Assembly: GCF_963667985.1 (NCBI RefSeq)
Contig: NZ_OY764081.1
Span: forward strand, 434,001 to 498,000
Direction of reading: 5' to 3'
Source: an uncultured Methanocorpusculum sp.
GTDB taxonomy: Archaea; Halobacteriota; Methanomicrobia; Methanomicrobiales; Methanocorpusculaceae
DNA: 64,000 nucleotides
The notes under the pieces are model-generated. The model was not told where the DNA came from. It searched no databases and saw only the letters and a list, made by a program, of their open reading frames with translations. Position 1 is the first letter of the stretch. The number at the start of each line of letters is the position of its first letter. Both the position numbers and the translations under genes were made by a program. Positions 36,091 through 45,598 of the stretch are shown here, piece by piece.

Positions 36091-36951
36091 TTAATAATAA
36101 TACACGCCGTCGATGTGGGTCGTGGCTTTGCCTCCAAACAGCAGGACATCATCCTGGAACCGGAGTTTGATTTTGTTAAATACCCGGTTGTCTCCCCCTT
36201 GTTCGATGGAACACGATGAGCCGTCCCATATACTGTGTTTGAGCATGTAGTATCCAAACGCGCTGTTCCCTGACCCCGTCGCGGGATCTTCCAGATACCC
36301 GAATCTCGGAGCAAAAACCCGTGTATGGGCAATATTTTCCGTATCGGCCGTATTCAGTGAAAAGATCAAAATAATGTCGATATCGTTTTGCAGGCAGAAC
36401 TCCTTGAGGCCCGGTTCATCAGGATAGATGGAGACGAGTTTTTGGAAAGAGTTCAGCGGCACGATCAATGTCCGAAGTCCCGCATCGATGACCTCGATTG
36501 GAAATTCCCGACTGATGTCCTCATCGTACAACCCAAGCGGAGCAGCAGTGTCCTCCGGTTTTAGACCGGTCGACAGATAACTCGGCTTTGGAGCGGAAAT
36601 AAAGACGGCATCCTCATCCGCGATCCTGTTATAGACGGTGAGATGTCCTTTTTTGTTCGTGAGGATGGGGATCTCTCTGCACGACAAAAGGGCCGGCGTG
36701 TTCTTAACGAGCGTGTACATACAGGCGATCGTCCCGTGCCCACAGAAACTGACCTCGCCTTCGGACGAGTAGTATGTGAGAAAAATACCGTCGTGACTTT
36801 TACAAAAGATCACTTCTGAAACAAAACCCTTGTGCTGGCGGGCTATCTCCAGCATAGCGTCGTCTGAAAGCGTCTGGTTTTCGTCCAGAAAAAGGCAGGC
36901 GGCAGGATTGCCGGTGGATGCATCCGCTTTTCGATATAGGTATGTCTCCAT
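36091..36951 (-). CDS. PhzF-family epimerase/isomerase-like protein
   Basis: 286 residues, two halves of the diaminopimelate-epimerase fold. PhzF signatures: GNPAACLFL near residue 15, the active-site Glu in the GFVSEVIFC region, SFCGHGTIA, and EDPATGSGNSAFGYYM in the second half. Unlike DapF it has no catalytic Cys pair. Biochemical role unknown; not tied to phenazines in archaea. Confidence 0.9.
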   Translation of the reverse strand: METYLYRKADASTGNPAACLFLDENQTLSDDAMLEIARQHKGFVSEVIFCKSHDGIFLTYYSSEGEVSFCGHGTIACMYTLVKNTPALLSCREIPILTNKKGHLTVYNRIADEDAVFISAPKPSYLSTGLKPEDTAAPLGLYDEDISREFPIEVIDAGLRTLIVPLNSFQKLVSIYPDEPGLKEFCLQNDIDIILIFSLNTADTENIAHTRVFAPRFGYLEDPATGSGNSAFGYYMLKHSIWDGSSCSIEQGGDNRVFNKIKLRFQDDVLLFGGKATTHIDGVYYY

Positions 36952-36966
36952 AACTCACCTGAAAAA

Positions 36967-37257
36967 TCAGGGGTATTTGTTGTCTTTTGGACGGATGTGC
37001 TTTTCCACGCCGTTCGAGATATACACGTACCGGTATCCCTGCCACTCACCATTCGGTTTTTTCACATCGGTGAGCGTTTCCATGGCCTCAAGGCCGTCTT
37101 CATCATAGCATTCCAGCGTCAGAGTTTCTTCCACTTCGCCGGTCTCGGTGTTGTACCGCTCCCAGACGACAACGGATTCATCGTACTCATCGAACTCGTC
37201 ATACTCTTCCATTTCAGTTTCCTGACTGGAATTGGATTTCTTAAACGGATTGAACAT
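36967..37257 (-). CDS. Small acidic protein of unknown function
   Basis: 96 residues. Starts MFNPFKKSNSSQETEM, has a run of Glu/Asp/Tyr (EEYDEFDEYDES) and a beta-rich part (VVVWERYNTETGEVEETLTLECYDEDG) ending in KDNKYP. No family recognised. Lies 15 bases from the PhzF start on the same strand and is likely co-transcribed with it. Coding potential is supported by codon use and a clear start. Confidence 0.6.
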   Translation of the reverse strand: MFNPFKKSNSSQETEMEEYDEFDEYDESVVVWERYNTETGEVEETLTLECYDEDGLEAMETLTDVKKPNGEWQGYRYVYISNGVEKHIRPKDNKYP

Positions 37258-37332
37258 AGAGATAGATATCTACATGAGATAATATAATTTCCTGTTTTTT
37301 CACGATTGGAAAGGATCGCGGCCAAAGCCGCT

Positions 37333-38028
37333 TCAAGCCTGTTCGCTGAGAACTTTTTTGACCTCTTCGCCTGAGATGACGCCGAGTTTCTGCAAAATTT
37401 CCGGTTTTATGCGGGCGATATAGGTCGCAACAAGTCCGCTGATGATCCCTTCTATGATTGAGATCGGGATCTGAACGACCGCAAAAACGGCCGCCGCCGC
37501 AAGAAACGCCGTCAGAACGCTGCCTTCAACCGGATATGCCAGAGCTATCTGGAGAGAGGTTAGGAGATAGGTCACACAGTTGGCAGCAACCGCCGCACAG
37601 AAAACCGCCGGCCCAAGAGGGACCCGGCCGGTTTTTCTAAGGCCCTTAAAAACCAGCCAGGCGGCCAAAGGCCCCATTATCGCCATCGAAAAAGCGGTGG
37701 CCCCAAGCGTGGTGAACCCGCCGTGTCCAAGCAAAAGCGCCTGGAACACGAGAATGATCAGACCGAGAACCGACGTGACTGCCGGTCCAAAGAACGAGGC
37801 CGAAAGACCCGTCCCCTTCGGGTGGGAGCAGCTCCCGGTCGGCGACGGGATGTCCACCAAGGAAACCACAAATATAAACGCTCCGCACACTGCCATCAAA
37901 TGAAGGACATGCCTGTCCTTATTGATCATTTTCGTTATTTTCCACATACCGTAGATGAGAAACGGAGCTGCCAGAACGGCCCAGAAAACACACCAGCCAA
38001 TGGGCAGGAACCCATCCATAAAGTGCAT
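37333..38028 (-). CDS. cbiM: Cobalt ECF transporter substrate-binding membrane protein CbiM
   Basis: 231 residues from ATG 38028 (MHFMDGFLP). The N-terminal MH-x-MDG motif is the Co2+ site of CbiM (His2 and the free amino end). Several spans, with the SPTGSCSHPKGTG block typical of CbiM/NikM (His in SHPKG). The usual partners CbiN, CbiQ and CbiO are not adjacent. An upstream extension to 38112 is rejected because it would hide the metal-binding N-terminus. Confidence 0.9.
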   Translation of the reverse strand: MHFMDGFLPIGWCVFWAVLAAPFLIYGMWKITKMINKDRHVLHLMAVCGAFIFVVSLVDIPSPTGSCSHPKGTGLSASFFGPAVTSVLGLIILVFQALLLGHGGFTTLGATAFSMAIMGPLAAWLVFKGLRKTGRVPLGPAVFCAAVAANCVTYLLTSLQIALAYPVEGSVLTAFLAAAAVFAVVQIPISIIEGIISGLVATYIARIKPEILQKLGVISGEEVKKVLSEQA

Positions 38029-38188
38029 AACCAAATATTGCCGCGGAGAGTGTAAGAAGATTATCCTCTCCGAAAAAAAGGACGGCATATCCTGCCGCAA
38101 TCTTCGTAGCACGGAAGAAATCTACAAAATAAGGCGCAGATGAACTCGAAGAATCGAGCGAAAAAAAGTATGGAAGGATGCCTCGCGA

Positions 38189-39115
38189 TTACCGGTCGAG
38201 CAGGGTTCTCGACACGATATACTCGCCGTGAGCTTCCCGGGTCGTCCCGACGATAAGCCAGGTCTGATCCCCGTGCTCCTCAACAACGCCTTTTGCTTCC
38301 AGCATCTCTCCCGTGAAACACTGGCCGCAGTAGGTATGGGTGAAGGATAAGACCATGTCGATCTCTTCGTGGTCGACTTTGTAGATACCAGGAGTATCGA
38401 AAGCCAGACTTGCATCGGTGACTTTTGCTTCGATCGTCATCACGCCGGTTTTTTCGCCGAGCGTGATCGGCGGGACCGATCGGATGTTGTCGTATCCTCT
38501 CGAGTAGAGCAGATCGAAGTAGGTCCCTTCGAACTCGCCGCGGTTGAACTTTCTGCTCTCGTGCAGAACGAAGTCGTCGAAACTGATGTCGGGGACCCGC
38601 TTCCGGTAAACCTTCTGCCACATCTCTTCGCTCATCTCCGGGATTTTTCCCGCCTTCACCGCGGCCATCAGCTGCTCGCGTGCCAAAAACCAGACCGAGC
38701 CGTACACGACCATGTCGATGTCGGACGCGGAATTTTCCAGACCCGCAAGCAGGGATCCCGTGCATCCAAAGGTCATCGGCGGCAGGTCGAAGTGGGAAAA
38801 CAGCCGGGCAACTCTGGGGTTTCTCGTAGCAATGTTTGCCGCTTCTTCTTCGGGCTTCAACACGCGGACGATGTCGGAAAGAGGGACGCGGTGGACCAGA
38901 TCGAGGTATTCGGGTTTGTGTTCCCTGACCCAGGCAAAGGCGTCGGCAAAATCGTATTTTTTATATCGGATCACGGACGGCGCAGTTCTGTCACCGCCCT
39001 CTGTTGGGACATAGCGCAGCACGCATTCGGCGCGGGAATCGTTTTCATACCCCGAAACTGCGTAAAGACAGCCGTCTTCGGTCATAACAAAATCACGTAA
39101 ACGAATCGGTTTCAT
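38189..39115 (-). CDS. Predicted nucleotidyltransferase
   Basis: 308 residues. Polymerase-beta-like nucleotidyltransferase core GCTGSLLAGLENSASDIDMV (about residues 117-136) with the G-S and DxD pattern, flanked by an N-terminal 100-residue domain and a C-terminal beta domain (residues 220-308) including HTYCGQCFTGEM. Archaeal family of unknown substrate (COG1665-like). The ATG at 39115 overlaps the stop of the aldo/keto reductase stump. Confidence 0.75.
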   Translation of the reverse strand: MKPIRLRDFVMTEDGCLYAVSGYENDSRAECVLRYVPTEGGDRTAPSVIRYKKYDFADAFAWVREHKPEYLDLVHRVPLSDIVRVLKPEEEAANIATRNPRVARLFSHFDLPPMTFGCTGSLLAGLENSASDIDMVVYGSVWFLAREQLMAAVKAGKIPEMSEEMWQKVYRKRVPDISFDDFVLHESRKFNRGEFEGTYFDLLYSRGYDNIRSVPPITLGEKTGVMTIEAKVTDASLAFDTPGIYKVDHEEIDMVLSFTHTYCGQCFTGEMLEAKGVVEEHGDQTWLIVGTTREAHGEYIVSRTLLDR

Positions 39116-39204
39116 AAAAATACACGGCTCTTTTCTTCATCTATTCTGGCAAATCCAAGTAGGGAAAGTTTGTCTCCATTCTTTGGCATTTTTCGATCTA
39201 ACAT
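39112..39204 (-). pseudogene. N-terminal stump of an aldo/keto reductase
   Basis: 30 codons from ATG 39204 to TGA 39112. The start MLDRKMPKNGDKLSLLGF matches the typical N-terminus of 4Fe-4S aldo/keto reductases (pattern M-x-Y-R-K-M-P-K-N-G-D-x-L-S-x-L-G-F), then homology breaks off and the frame ends. A ribosome-binding site (AGGTGA) precedes it. It is just downstream of the flavodoxin-ferredoxin gene on the same strand. The rest of the gene is absent, so this is a deletion remnant. Confidence 0.7.
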
Positions 39205-39242
39205 GTTTCATTCACCTGTTTTTCGATTGCGTATCTATAATT

Positions 39243-40010
39243 TCAGCTATTAGACTCTATTATTTCTTTTAGAGTCACATGTTCATTTTTAAACCGGGAA
39301 TCCGGATTCTTCTCAGATTTTAGTTTAATTGCTTTTTTTGGACAGAGATTGATACAGGAAAGACAAAATTCACACGTATCTCCATGAATTGGTTTACTGT
39401 TTACCTGCTCTTTGTCAAGTGAAATATTATCCCGCGGACACACCTTGATACATGTCCCGCAATTACTGCAGTCATCATTAATAGAGAATTTTTTTGGTGA
39501 ATTATACTCGGGAAGTAGCTTTGTCACTTGTTGAAATCCACTCGTTAAAATGGCGTCAAATACTGAACCTTTATTGATATACTCCTTACTTTCAGAAATA
39601 TCCTTTAGTAAGACGCTCAAATTTTCTTCTATGTTCTTCTGCTTTTTTTTCTGTTCTTCAACGTCAAAGATCGGCAGATAATTATCGACCATCAAAAGGC
39701 TGTTTGCATAGTTTATAGAGATGCCATGCTTTTTTGCGTAGTTTGCAAACCAGCCAACCCCATTTGATATCATATTGCCGTATGTTAAAATAGCAAAGAT
39801 ATACGGACTTTCCAGGGTCACCTTCTCTACAAATTCACGTACGATTTTCGGAGCAGCTAATCCGTAACAGGGGAATATGATGCCGATTTTCTCATCTTTA
39901 TAGCGCAATTCATTACTTCTCAGCACCTTTGGAATGGAATAGAGCTCTCCTTCAAATCTTTTAGCAACATATAAACTGTTTCCAGTGCCCGTAAAATAAA
40001 ATATTTTCAT
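39243..40010 (-). CDS. Flavodoxin-ferredoxin fusion (EFR1 family)
   Basis: 255 residues from ATG 40010 (MKIFYFTGTGNS). The N-terminal flavodoxin-like domain has the FMN phosphate loop TGTGNS; the C-terminus has two [4Fe-4S] motifs, CSNCGTCIKVCP and CEFCLSCINLCP. Acts as a membrane-free electron carrier, partner unknown. It is clearly more AT-rich than its neighbours (many AAA, ATT, TTA codons), and the family is common in Clostridia and other anaerobes, so recent transfer is likely. Confidence 0.88.
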   Translation of the reverse strand: MKIFYFTGTGNSLYVAKRFEGELYSIPKVLRSNELRYKDEKIGIIFPCYGLAAPKIVREFVEKVTLESPYIFAILTYGNMISNGVGWFANYAKKHGISINYANSLLMVDNYLPIFDVEEQKKKQKNIEENLSVLLKDISESKEYINKGSVFDAILTSGFQQVTKLLPEYNSPKKFSINDDCSNCGTCIKVCPRDNISLDKEQVNSKPIHGDTCEFCLSCINLCPKKAIKLKSEKNPDSRFKNEHVTLKEIIESNS

Positions 40011-40061
40011 GATAAACGCCCTTAACAAGTATGTTCAGGTTATTCAGTTGATTTGGAAAAA

Positions 40062-40145
40062 TGCGAGGGGTGGGATTCGAACCCATGAACTACTGAAGAC
40101 CAGATCTTAAGTCTGGCGCCGTTGGCCTGGCTTGGCTACCCTCGC
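40062..40145 (-). tRNA. tRNA-Leu (UAA anticodon)
   Basis: Minus strand. Acceptor GCGAGGG pairs with CCCTCGC; anticodon stem CCAGA/TCTGG with loop CTTAAGA (anticodon TAA); long variable arm typical of tRNA-Leu; T-arm TGGGTTCGAATCCCA. 84 bases including discriminator A. No intron and no encoded CCA. Confidence 0.95.
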
Positions 40146-40309
40146 CTACCCTATTACATTGATGCTCTTACATAAAAAAGAAAGCGGAAATATATCCGCA
40201 GAAGAGTGCCCGCGAAAGAAAGATTCAACCATTCGAACACCCATAAACTCAAAAGAGCGATGTCGAAACATATGCCGCCGGGTCCGGCCGCGTGAAATAG
40301 GAAAATGCC

Positions 40310-41181
40310 ATGCACTATGTACAATCCAAAGGGATCTTGTCGGCAAATAACGGGATGAACCTCTACCGCGGGTGTTCCCACGGATGCATCTATTGTGATT
40401 CGAGAAGCAGGTGCTATCATATCGACCACGCATTCGAAGACATCGAAGTCAAGGAAAATGCCATCGAATTGTTAAGCGAAACCCTTCGACGCAAGCGGAA
40501 AAAATGCATGATAGGCACCGGGTCCATGACGGATCCCTATATCCCGCTTGAACTGGAGCTTGAACATACGAGAAAAGCCCTGTCTTTGATAGAGCAATAC
40601 GGCTTTGGATGTACGCTTATCACAAAATCGAACCGCGTTTTACGGGATCTTGACCTCTGAAAAAAATACACGACAAAACGAAATGCGTCGTCCAGATGAC
40701 GCTGACGACCTTCGATGAAGAGCTCTGCAGGAAAATCGAGCCGAACGTAAGCACAACACAGGAACGCTTCGAAGTACTGAAACAATTGAGGGACGCAGGC
40801 ATCCCAACGGTCGTATGGCTTTGTCCGATCCTGCCGTTCATCAATGATACCAAAGAAAACATCGACGGAATTTTGGATTACTGCATAGAAGCAAAAGTCT
40901 ACGGCGTTCTCTGCTTCGGCATGGGACTGACGCTTCGCGAAGGAAACCGCGAATACTTTTACCGGCAGCTGGACAGACAGTTCTCGCACCTGAAAGAGAA
41001 GTACATGCAGACATACGGGGAAAGTTACGGAATAGAGAGTCCAAACAGCCAAAAACTCATGAAAGTATTCCATGAAACATGCGAACAAAACGGCATCGTC
41101 CATGAAAACAACCGGATATTCGCATATCTGAACACGTTCGAAGAAAAACACCGCGACCGACAGATGAGCCTGTTCGAGTAA
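40310..41181 (+). pseudogene. Radical SAM protein, spore-photolyase-like family, frameshifted
   Basis: Homology runs through two frames. Frame one (40310-40660) has the cluster motif CSHGCIYC (Cys about 22, 26, 29) and ends ...RDLDL at TGA 40658-40660. The continuation KKIHDKTKCVVQMTLTTFDEE lies in the next frame and runs to 41181 (...RQMSLFE). One missing base in CTCTGAAAAAAATA (expected CTCCTGAAAAAAATA) restores a normal protein of about 290 residues. Recent null mutation or sequencing error. Natural function of the family is not defined. Confidence 0.82.
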
Positions 41182-41480
41182 GGTAAAGATAATCAAACGT
41201 GAATTTGACAGTTGGCGAATTTACTTCTCCCACATCTCATTCCCTTTTTCTGATTATGGGTGCGGGAGGGCGACTCCCGAACCCCATCTGATGATTGGAT
41301 GATTTTGAAACCCCGATCTTCAACCAACCTACCGTGGAAAAATCGGAAATCTACAAATACTTTCCAGACCGATATGTTTGGAGAAGATTATGCATATCTC
41401 ATTCACGTCAATAGCGTGTTAGAGTGGTCTCGGTAAGAACCTCTCGTCGGATGTGATGTGTATTCGTCTATATGACTTAG
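41182..41480. other. 299-base non-coding gap with a GC hairpin
   Basis: No credible gene. A hairpin CGGGAG (41263-41268), loop GGCGA, CTCCCG (41274-41279) lies in a GC-rich island inside otherwise AT-rich sequence; it may be the terminator of the radical SAM transcript or an interspersed repeat. The last 60 bases precede tRNA-Gln and should hold its promoter. Confidence 0.5.
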
Positions 41481-41553
41481 ACTCCTGTAGTGTAGTGGTC
41501 AATCATTCCGGCCTTTGGAGCCGGAGACGGTGGTTCGAGTCCGCCCAGGAGTA
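41481..41553 (+). tRNA. tRNA-Gln (UUG anticodon)
   Basis: Acceptor ACTCCTG pairs with CAGGAGT; anticodon stem CCGGC/GCCGG with loop CTTTGGA (anticodon TTG); T-arm GGTGGTTCGAGTCCGCC. Discriminator A at 41553. First pair A-U is usual for archaeal tRNA-Gln that is charged through GatDE amidation. Confidence 0.93.
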
Positions 41554-41581
41554 TCCGATTTTGTCCGCGGTATATTCGCGG

Positions 41582-43231
41582 TTATTCTTCCTTGTTCTGC
41601 AGAGAATACCGGCGGGTCAGGCTTTCCAGCGTCTCGATCTCCGAGACATCCTTGTCGTCCCTAAGCCTGACAAAACGCGGGAACCGGAGAGCGTATCCGG
41701 CCTCGTAATTCGTGCTTTTCTGCAGTTCGGCATACCCTACTTCGAAGACCACGTCCGGCTCAAACGTCACGGTCTTTCCCATTTCGGCGAGGATCTTGTC
41801 TTTGAAAAGATCGTACAGAGTCGAAAGCATGGAGTCGTCGATACCGGTCGCCACCCGCGAGATCTCCAGAAGGTCGCCGTTCTCGTCCTGACAGGCAAGA
41901 AGGAACGAACCGAACATCTTCGCACGTTTTCCTTCTCCCCACTCGGCCGCCGTCACCACCAGATCGATCGTATCGACCTCGGGTTTGATCTTGATCCAGA
42001 GCTTGCCCCGGTTTCCGGGGAGATACGGCGAGTCGAGCACTTTGAGCATGATCCCTTCGTTCCCGTTGTCGAGCGAGGCGTGATAATACGCTTCGATCTC
42101 TTCAGCCGAATCGCTGACGAGTTGCGGCGCGACATACGCGTTCATGACGGATTCAAGGATCCTGCGCCGTTCCCTAAAGGGAAGGTCGATCAGGGTCTCT
42201 CCGTCGGCAGCCAGGATATCGAACACCCAGGGAAGAAGGGTGATCGCTTCTGCGGCATCCCCGACATCATGCTTCCTGCGGATCCGGCGAAGGATCGTCT
42301 GGAAAGGCATGGGTTTTCCGTTCATGATCGCGATCACCTCGCCGTCGATGATGACGTCGTGGTCGGTCGCTTTATCCAGCATTTTAACAACATCGGGAAG
42401 GGATGCCGTCATCTCTTCCAGACGCCGGGAGTAGATCGCGCACTTTCCTCCGGCTTTATGGAACTGGAATCTGCTACCGTCGTATTTATTTTCCGCAGCG
42501 AGTGTTCCGTGCGTTTCGACCATCGAGGTGATGGAACTCTGCTGGGCAAGCATCATTTTTACCGGCCGAAACGCCGTGATATGAACATCTGAAAGCCTCG
42601 AGGGGTCGGTTTTTGCAAGGAACGCCACTTCGCCCAGATCGTTGAGAGCCTGATGGGCATGTTCGATAATATCGGAGGGGACGCCGAACGCTTTTGAAAC
42701 CGCGTCTTTTACGACGCCTTCTCCAACACCGATCCGCATCTCTTCGAGCATGAGACGGGCAAGATATCTTCCCTCGAGCGGCGTTGCGTTTGATAGAAGA
42801 TACTGGGCGGATCTCAGCCGTTCCTGCTGGGATCGTCTGCCGGAGGATTTTGCCATCAGCAGAAAACGCTCGTTTACGTCCAGAAGACCCAGTTCTTCCG
42901 AGAAAAACATCGTCTGTTCCCGTTTTTCGAGAAGGCTCTCGACCACTTTGCCGATGTCGCCTGCGTTGTTGATTGCCGAGACCACATAACTCCGCTTTTT
43001 GCCGATGACGTAGGCAAGGGCATCATACAAAAGATTCGAGCCGAACCCGAGCTTCTCGGACGACCAGTCGGGAAAGAGTCTGCCCCGCATGAACCTGACG
43101 AAGACGGGCAGTTCCTCTTCGGTCAGGACGGGAAACTTTTCGGCAAGGATATCCGCCGTTGCAAGACGGGAAGACGTTCCCTCGATCGTATTACAGATCT
43201 CTGCAAACTCGACAAACTGCATGTTTTTCAC
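41582..43231 (-). CDS. lig: ATP-dependent DNA ligase
   Basis: 549 residues (546 from the ATG at 43222). Catalytic Lys in ENKYDGSRFQ (motif I, about 250), DGEVIAI (motif III), EGIMLKVLDSPY (motif IV) and the WIKIKPE motif V. The N-terminal 230 residues are the DNA-binding domain of archaeal/eukaryal ligases. Seals nicks in replication and repair. Overlaps the start of the metallo-beta-lactamase gene end by four bases (43228-43231). Confidence 0.96.
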   Translation of the reverse strand: MKNMQFVEFAEICNTIEGTSSRLATADILAEKFPVLTEEELPVFVRFMRGRLFPDWSSEKLGFGSNLLYDALAYVIGKKRSYVVSAINNAGDIGKVVESLLEKREQTMFFSEELGLLDVNERFLLMAKSSGRRSQQERLRSAQYLLSNATPLEGRYLARLMLEEMRIGVGEGVVKDAVSKAFGVPSDIIEHAHQALNDLGEVAFLAKTDPSRLSDVHITAFRPVKMMLAQQSSITSMVETHGTLAAENKYDGSRFQFHKAGGKCAIYSRRLEEMTASLPDVVKMLDKATDHDVIIDGEVIAIMNGKPMPFQTILRRIRRKHDVGDAAEAITLLPWVFDILAADGETLIDLPFRERRRILESVMNAYVAPQLVSDSAEEIEAYYHASLDNGNEGIMLKVLDSPYLPGNRGKLWIKIKPEVDTIDLVVTAAEWGEGKRAKMFGSFLLACQDENGDLLEISRVATGIDDSMLSTLYDLFKDKILAEMGKTVTFEPDVVFEVGYAELQKSTNYEAGYALRFPRFVRLRDDKDVSEIETLESLTRRYSLQNKEE

Positions 43232-44070
43232 ACCTCGAACCGGACAAGCCGGCGTTCCCGGTACTCGGCAAGCTGATCACTGACGTAGATTTCCGTTCCG
43301 CTCTCGCCTGCCGCGGCCAAAGCCATCTCGCGGGCGATGTTCGGGCGGTTGTAATTTTCCGAAAGATGCGCAAGCGCGATGATCCCGACATCCTTCGAAA
43401 GCTCGGCGATGCATTCCGAGGAATTTTCGTTCGAAAGATGCCCGTCGTCTCTGATACGGTCTTTGAGGTACCGCGGGTAGATGCGGAGAACGCACCTGTT
43501 TCCCTGGCATTCCGCTCCGCATGCCCGGCATATCTCGCATTCCGGGAACCGGTCGGTTTTCATCGCAAGAGAACAGTAGTTACTTTCCAGAACCACGGCA
43601 TCGCAGGCGGAAAGGATCGTCATCATTGTGTCCGAGACCTCGTGGGTGTCGAGACATATCCCGATCCGGGAATCCCCGTCATCGATAACAAATCCCGTCG
43701 GCTCGGCGGCGTCGTGATATGCCCGAAACGACGTGATCTTCAGACCGCCCGCCTGGACCGGGACATGTTCACGGCAGATGATGCGTTCCGCGGTTGCCGG
43801 AATGATATTTCCTTGGGTCAGGGCTGCGTGCGTTCCGCCGGATGCAAAAACCGGAACACGGGCGGCTTTTACGAACGCCTTTGCAGAACGGACATGATCC
43901 GCATGTTCATGCGTAATGCAGAGCCCGCGAAGAGTATCGGTATTCAGGTGCATGCTCTGCAGTGTTTTCGTAAGATAGCCAAGCCCCGCATCGATAACGA
44001 TCGAGTCGGTTTCGTTTCCGACATAAATACAGTTTCCTTTACTTCCGCTCGCGAGAAGAACGCAGTCCAT
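43228..44070 (-). CDS. Metallo-beta-lactamase-fold hydrolase with Cys-rich insert
   Basis: 280 residues. Zinc motif THEHADH (His54, 56, Asp58, His59), further ligands in CLDTHE and LSNENSS/HLSENYN segments typical of the YycJ/WalJ-like branch. Between LESNY and the GHLSNE motif there is an insert with five cysteines (178, 181, 184, 188, 193; CEICRACGAEC...C), spacing that suggests a structural zinc site. Overlaps DNA ligase, hinting at a DNA-related exonuclease role as proposed for WalJ; that is inference. Confidence 0.85.
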   Translation of the reverse strand: MDCVLLASGSKGNCIYVGNETDSIVIDAGLGYLTKTLQSMHLNTDTLRGLCITHEHADHVRSAKAFVKAARVPVFASGGTHAALTQGNIIPATAERIICREHVPVQAGGLKITSFRAYHDAAEPTGFVIDDGDSRIGICLDTHEVSDTMMTILSACDAVVLESNYCSLAMKTDRFPECEICRACGAECQGNRCVLRIYPRYLKDRIRDDGHLSNENSSECIAELSKDVGIIALAHLSENYNRPNIAREMALAAAGESGTEIYVSDQLAEYRERRLVRFEV

Positions 44071-44146
44071 TACAGAGTATTGGATTTACTACGAGAAATA
44101 CTCAGAGGAAAAAGAGTGTAAAAATAGTTTGGTGATCCGGATGGGA

Positions 44147-45598
44147 TCACTTCTTCTCTTCGTCGGACCAGCAGGTAACACCTGTTGAGTCGGAAAGACA
44201 GGAGGCGCGGAAGACCGGCTCTTCGATACCGTCGGCCTTCTGGTCGAAGTAGTCTTTGAGTGCTGTAAAAGCATGCTTTCCAAGGAAGAACAGGACACCC
44301 ATGTTGAAGATACCCATAAGTGCCTGGAACGTGTCTGCGAGGTTCCATGCAAGACCCATGGACATCATGGATGAGATGAAAACCATAATCACGATCACAA
44401 CACGAAGAACAACTACTGCTCCTTTCTTGTCGGTGATGAACTTAGTGTTCGTTTCACTCATGGAGTAGTAACTGATCAGACTGCTGAATGCAAAGACCAG
44501 CATGAAGATCGCAATGATATACGGACCTGCCGCTCCAAGGAACGTGGCGCTCATTGCTTCCTGAACAAGGGCTGCTCCGGAAACAGGGATGCCGGCGTAT
44601 CCCGGGTAGGCGACGTTAGTGTAGATGAGGACCACAAAGGCGGTTGCGGAACAAACGACGATCGTATCGATTAAAACACCGACAGACTGCATAAGTCCCT
44701 GCTTTACGGGGTGTTTAACATCTGCGGAAGAGGAGACGTTCGGGATCGAACCAATACCAGCTTCGTTCGAGAACACACCACGCTTCAGACCCCACATGAT
44801 GGCAGCTCCGATTCCACCGCCGACGAATGCCTGAACGCCGAATGCGTAGGAGAAAATCGTCTGGATGACAAGAGAGACCTGGGTGAAGTTGACGAGGACG
44901 ATCACGAGACACAGTAAGAGCCAGATGATTGCCATCAGCGGAACGAGCCATGTTGAAACTTTTGCAACACGTCTGATACCGCCGAAGACGACTAAGGCTG
45001 CAAGAACGGTGATGATGACCGCAAAGACGATCTGCTGGGTGCCGAACGCATTCGAGAATGCGAGGGTTGCCGTGTTTGCCTGCACACCGATGAACATCAG
45101 ACCGTAGGTGATGATGATCAGAATTGCGATGAATGCGGCGAACTTGGGTCTGCCGAGACCATTCTTAATATAGAATGCCGGACCACCGTGGAAATGACCG
45201 TCGTCCTTCTTTTCTTTGTAGATCTGACCGACCGTCGTTTCAACGAAACTGGTTGCTGCGCCGATCAATGCAAAAATCCACATCCAGAAAACAGCTCCGG
45301 GACCTCCCATGACAATTGCCACGGCGACACCGGCGATATTACCAACACCGATACGTGAGCCCATACTGACGCAGAAGGCCTGGAACGACGAGATCGTTTG
45401 TTTGCCTTTTTCTGCGCGAATACCGGTAAACGCAACTCTACATGCTTCACCCAGACGGTTGATCTGGACGCCTTTCGATTTGACGGTAAAGTAAAGACCA
45501 ATACCAATCAGGAATACGAATGCTATGTAACAAGCATACATATTGACGACATCGTTCACTGAGTTAACGGCGTCGTTAATTGCCTCTAAAACACTCAT
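44147..45598 (-). CDS. Sodium:alanine/glycine symporter (AGCS family)
   Basis: 483 residues, about eleven spans. AGCS signatures: SFQAFCVSMGSRIGVGNIAGVA near residue 75, ETTVGQIYKEK, GLKRGVFSNEAGIGSIPN near residue 260. Imports alanine or glycine with Na+. The C-terminal 30 residues are polar with two Cys (CLSDSTGVTC). A lone gene with its own gaps on both sides. Confidence 0.93.
   Translation of the reverse strand: MSVLEAINDAVNSVNDVVNMYACYIAFVFLIGIGLYFTVKSKGVQINRLGEACRVAFTGIRAEKGKQTISSFQAFCVSMGSRIGVGNIAGVAVAIVMGGPGAVFWMWIFALIGAATSFVETTVGQIYKEKKDDGHFHGGPAFYIKNGLGRPKFAAFIAILIIITYGLMFIGVQANTATLAFSNAFGTQQIVFAVIITVLAALVVFGGIRRVAKVSTWLVPLMAIIWLLLCLVIVLVNFTQVSLVIQTIFSYAFGVQAFVGGGIGAAIMWGLKRGVFSNEAGIGSIPNVSSSADVKHPVKQGLMQSVGVLIDTIVVCSATAFVVLIYTNVAYPGYAGIPVSGAALVQEAMSATFLGAAGPYIIAIFMLVFAFSSLISYYSMSETNTKFITDKKGAVVVLRVVIVIMVFISSMMSMGLAWNLADTFQALMGIFNMGVLFFLGKHAFTALKDYFDQKADGIEEPVFRASCLSDSTGVTCWSDEEKK

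Noticed and set aside
41263..41279. Hairpin as an integron-type recombination site
   Set aside because: No flanking core sites or integrase; a short GC hairpin is better explained as terminator or repeat.
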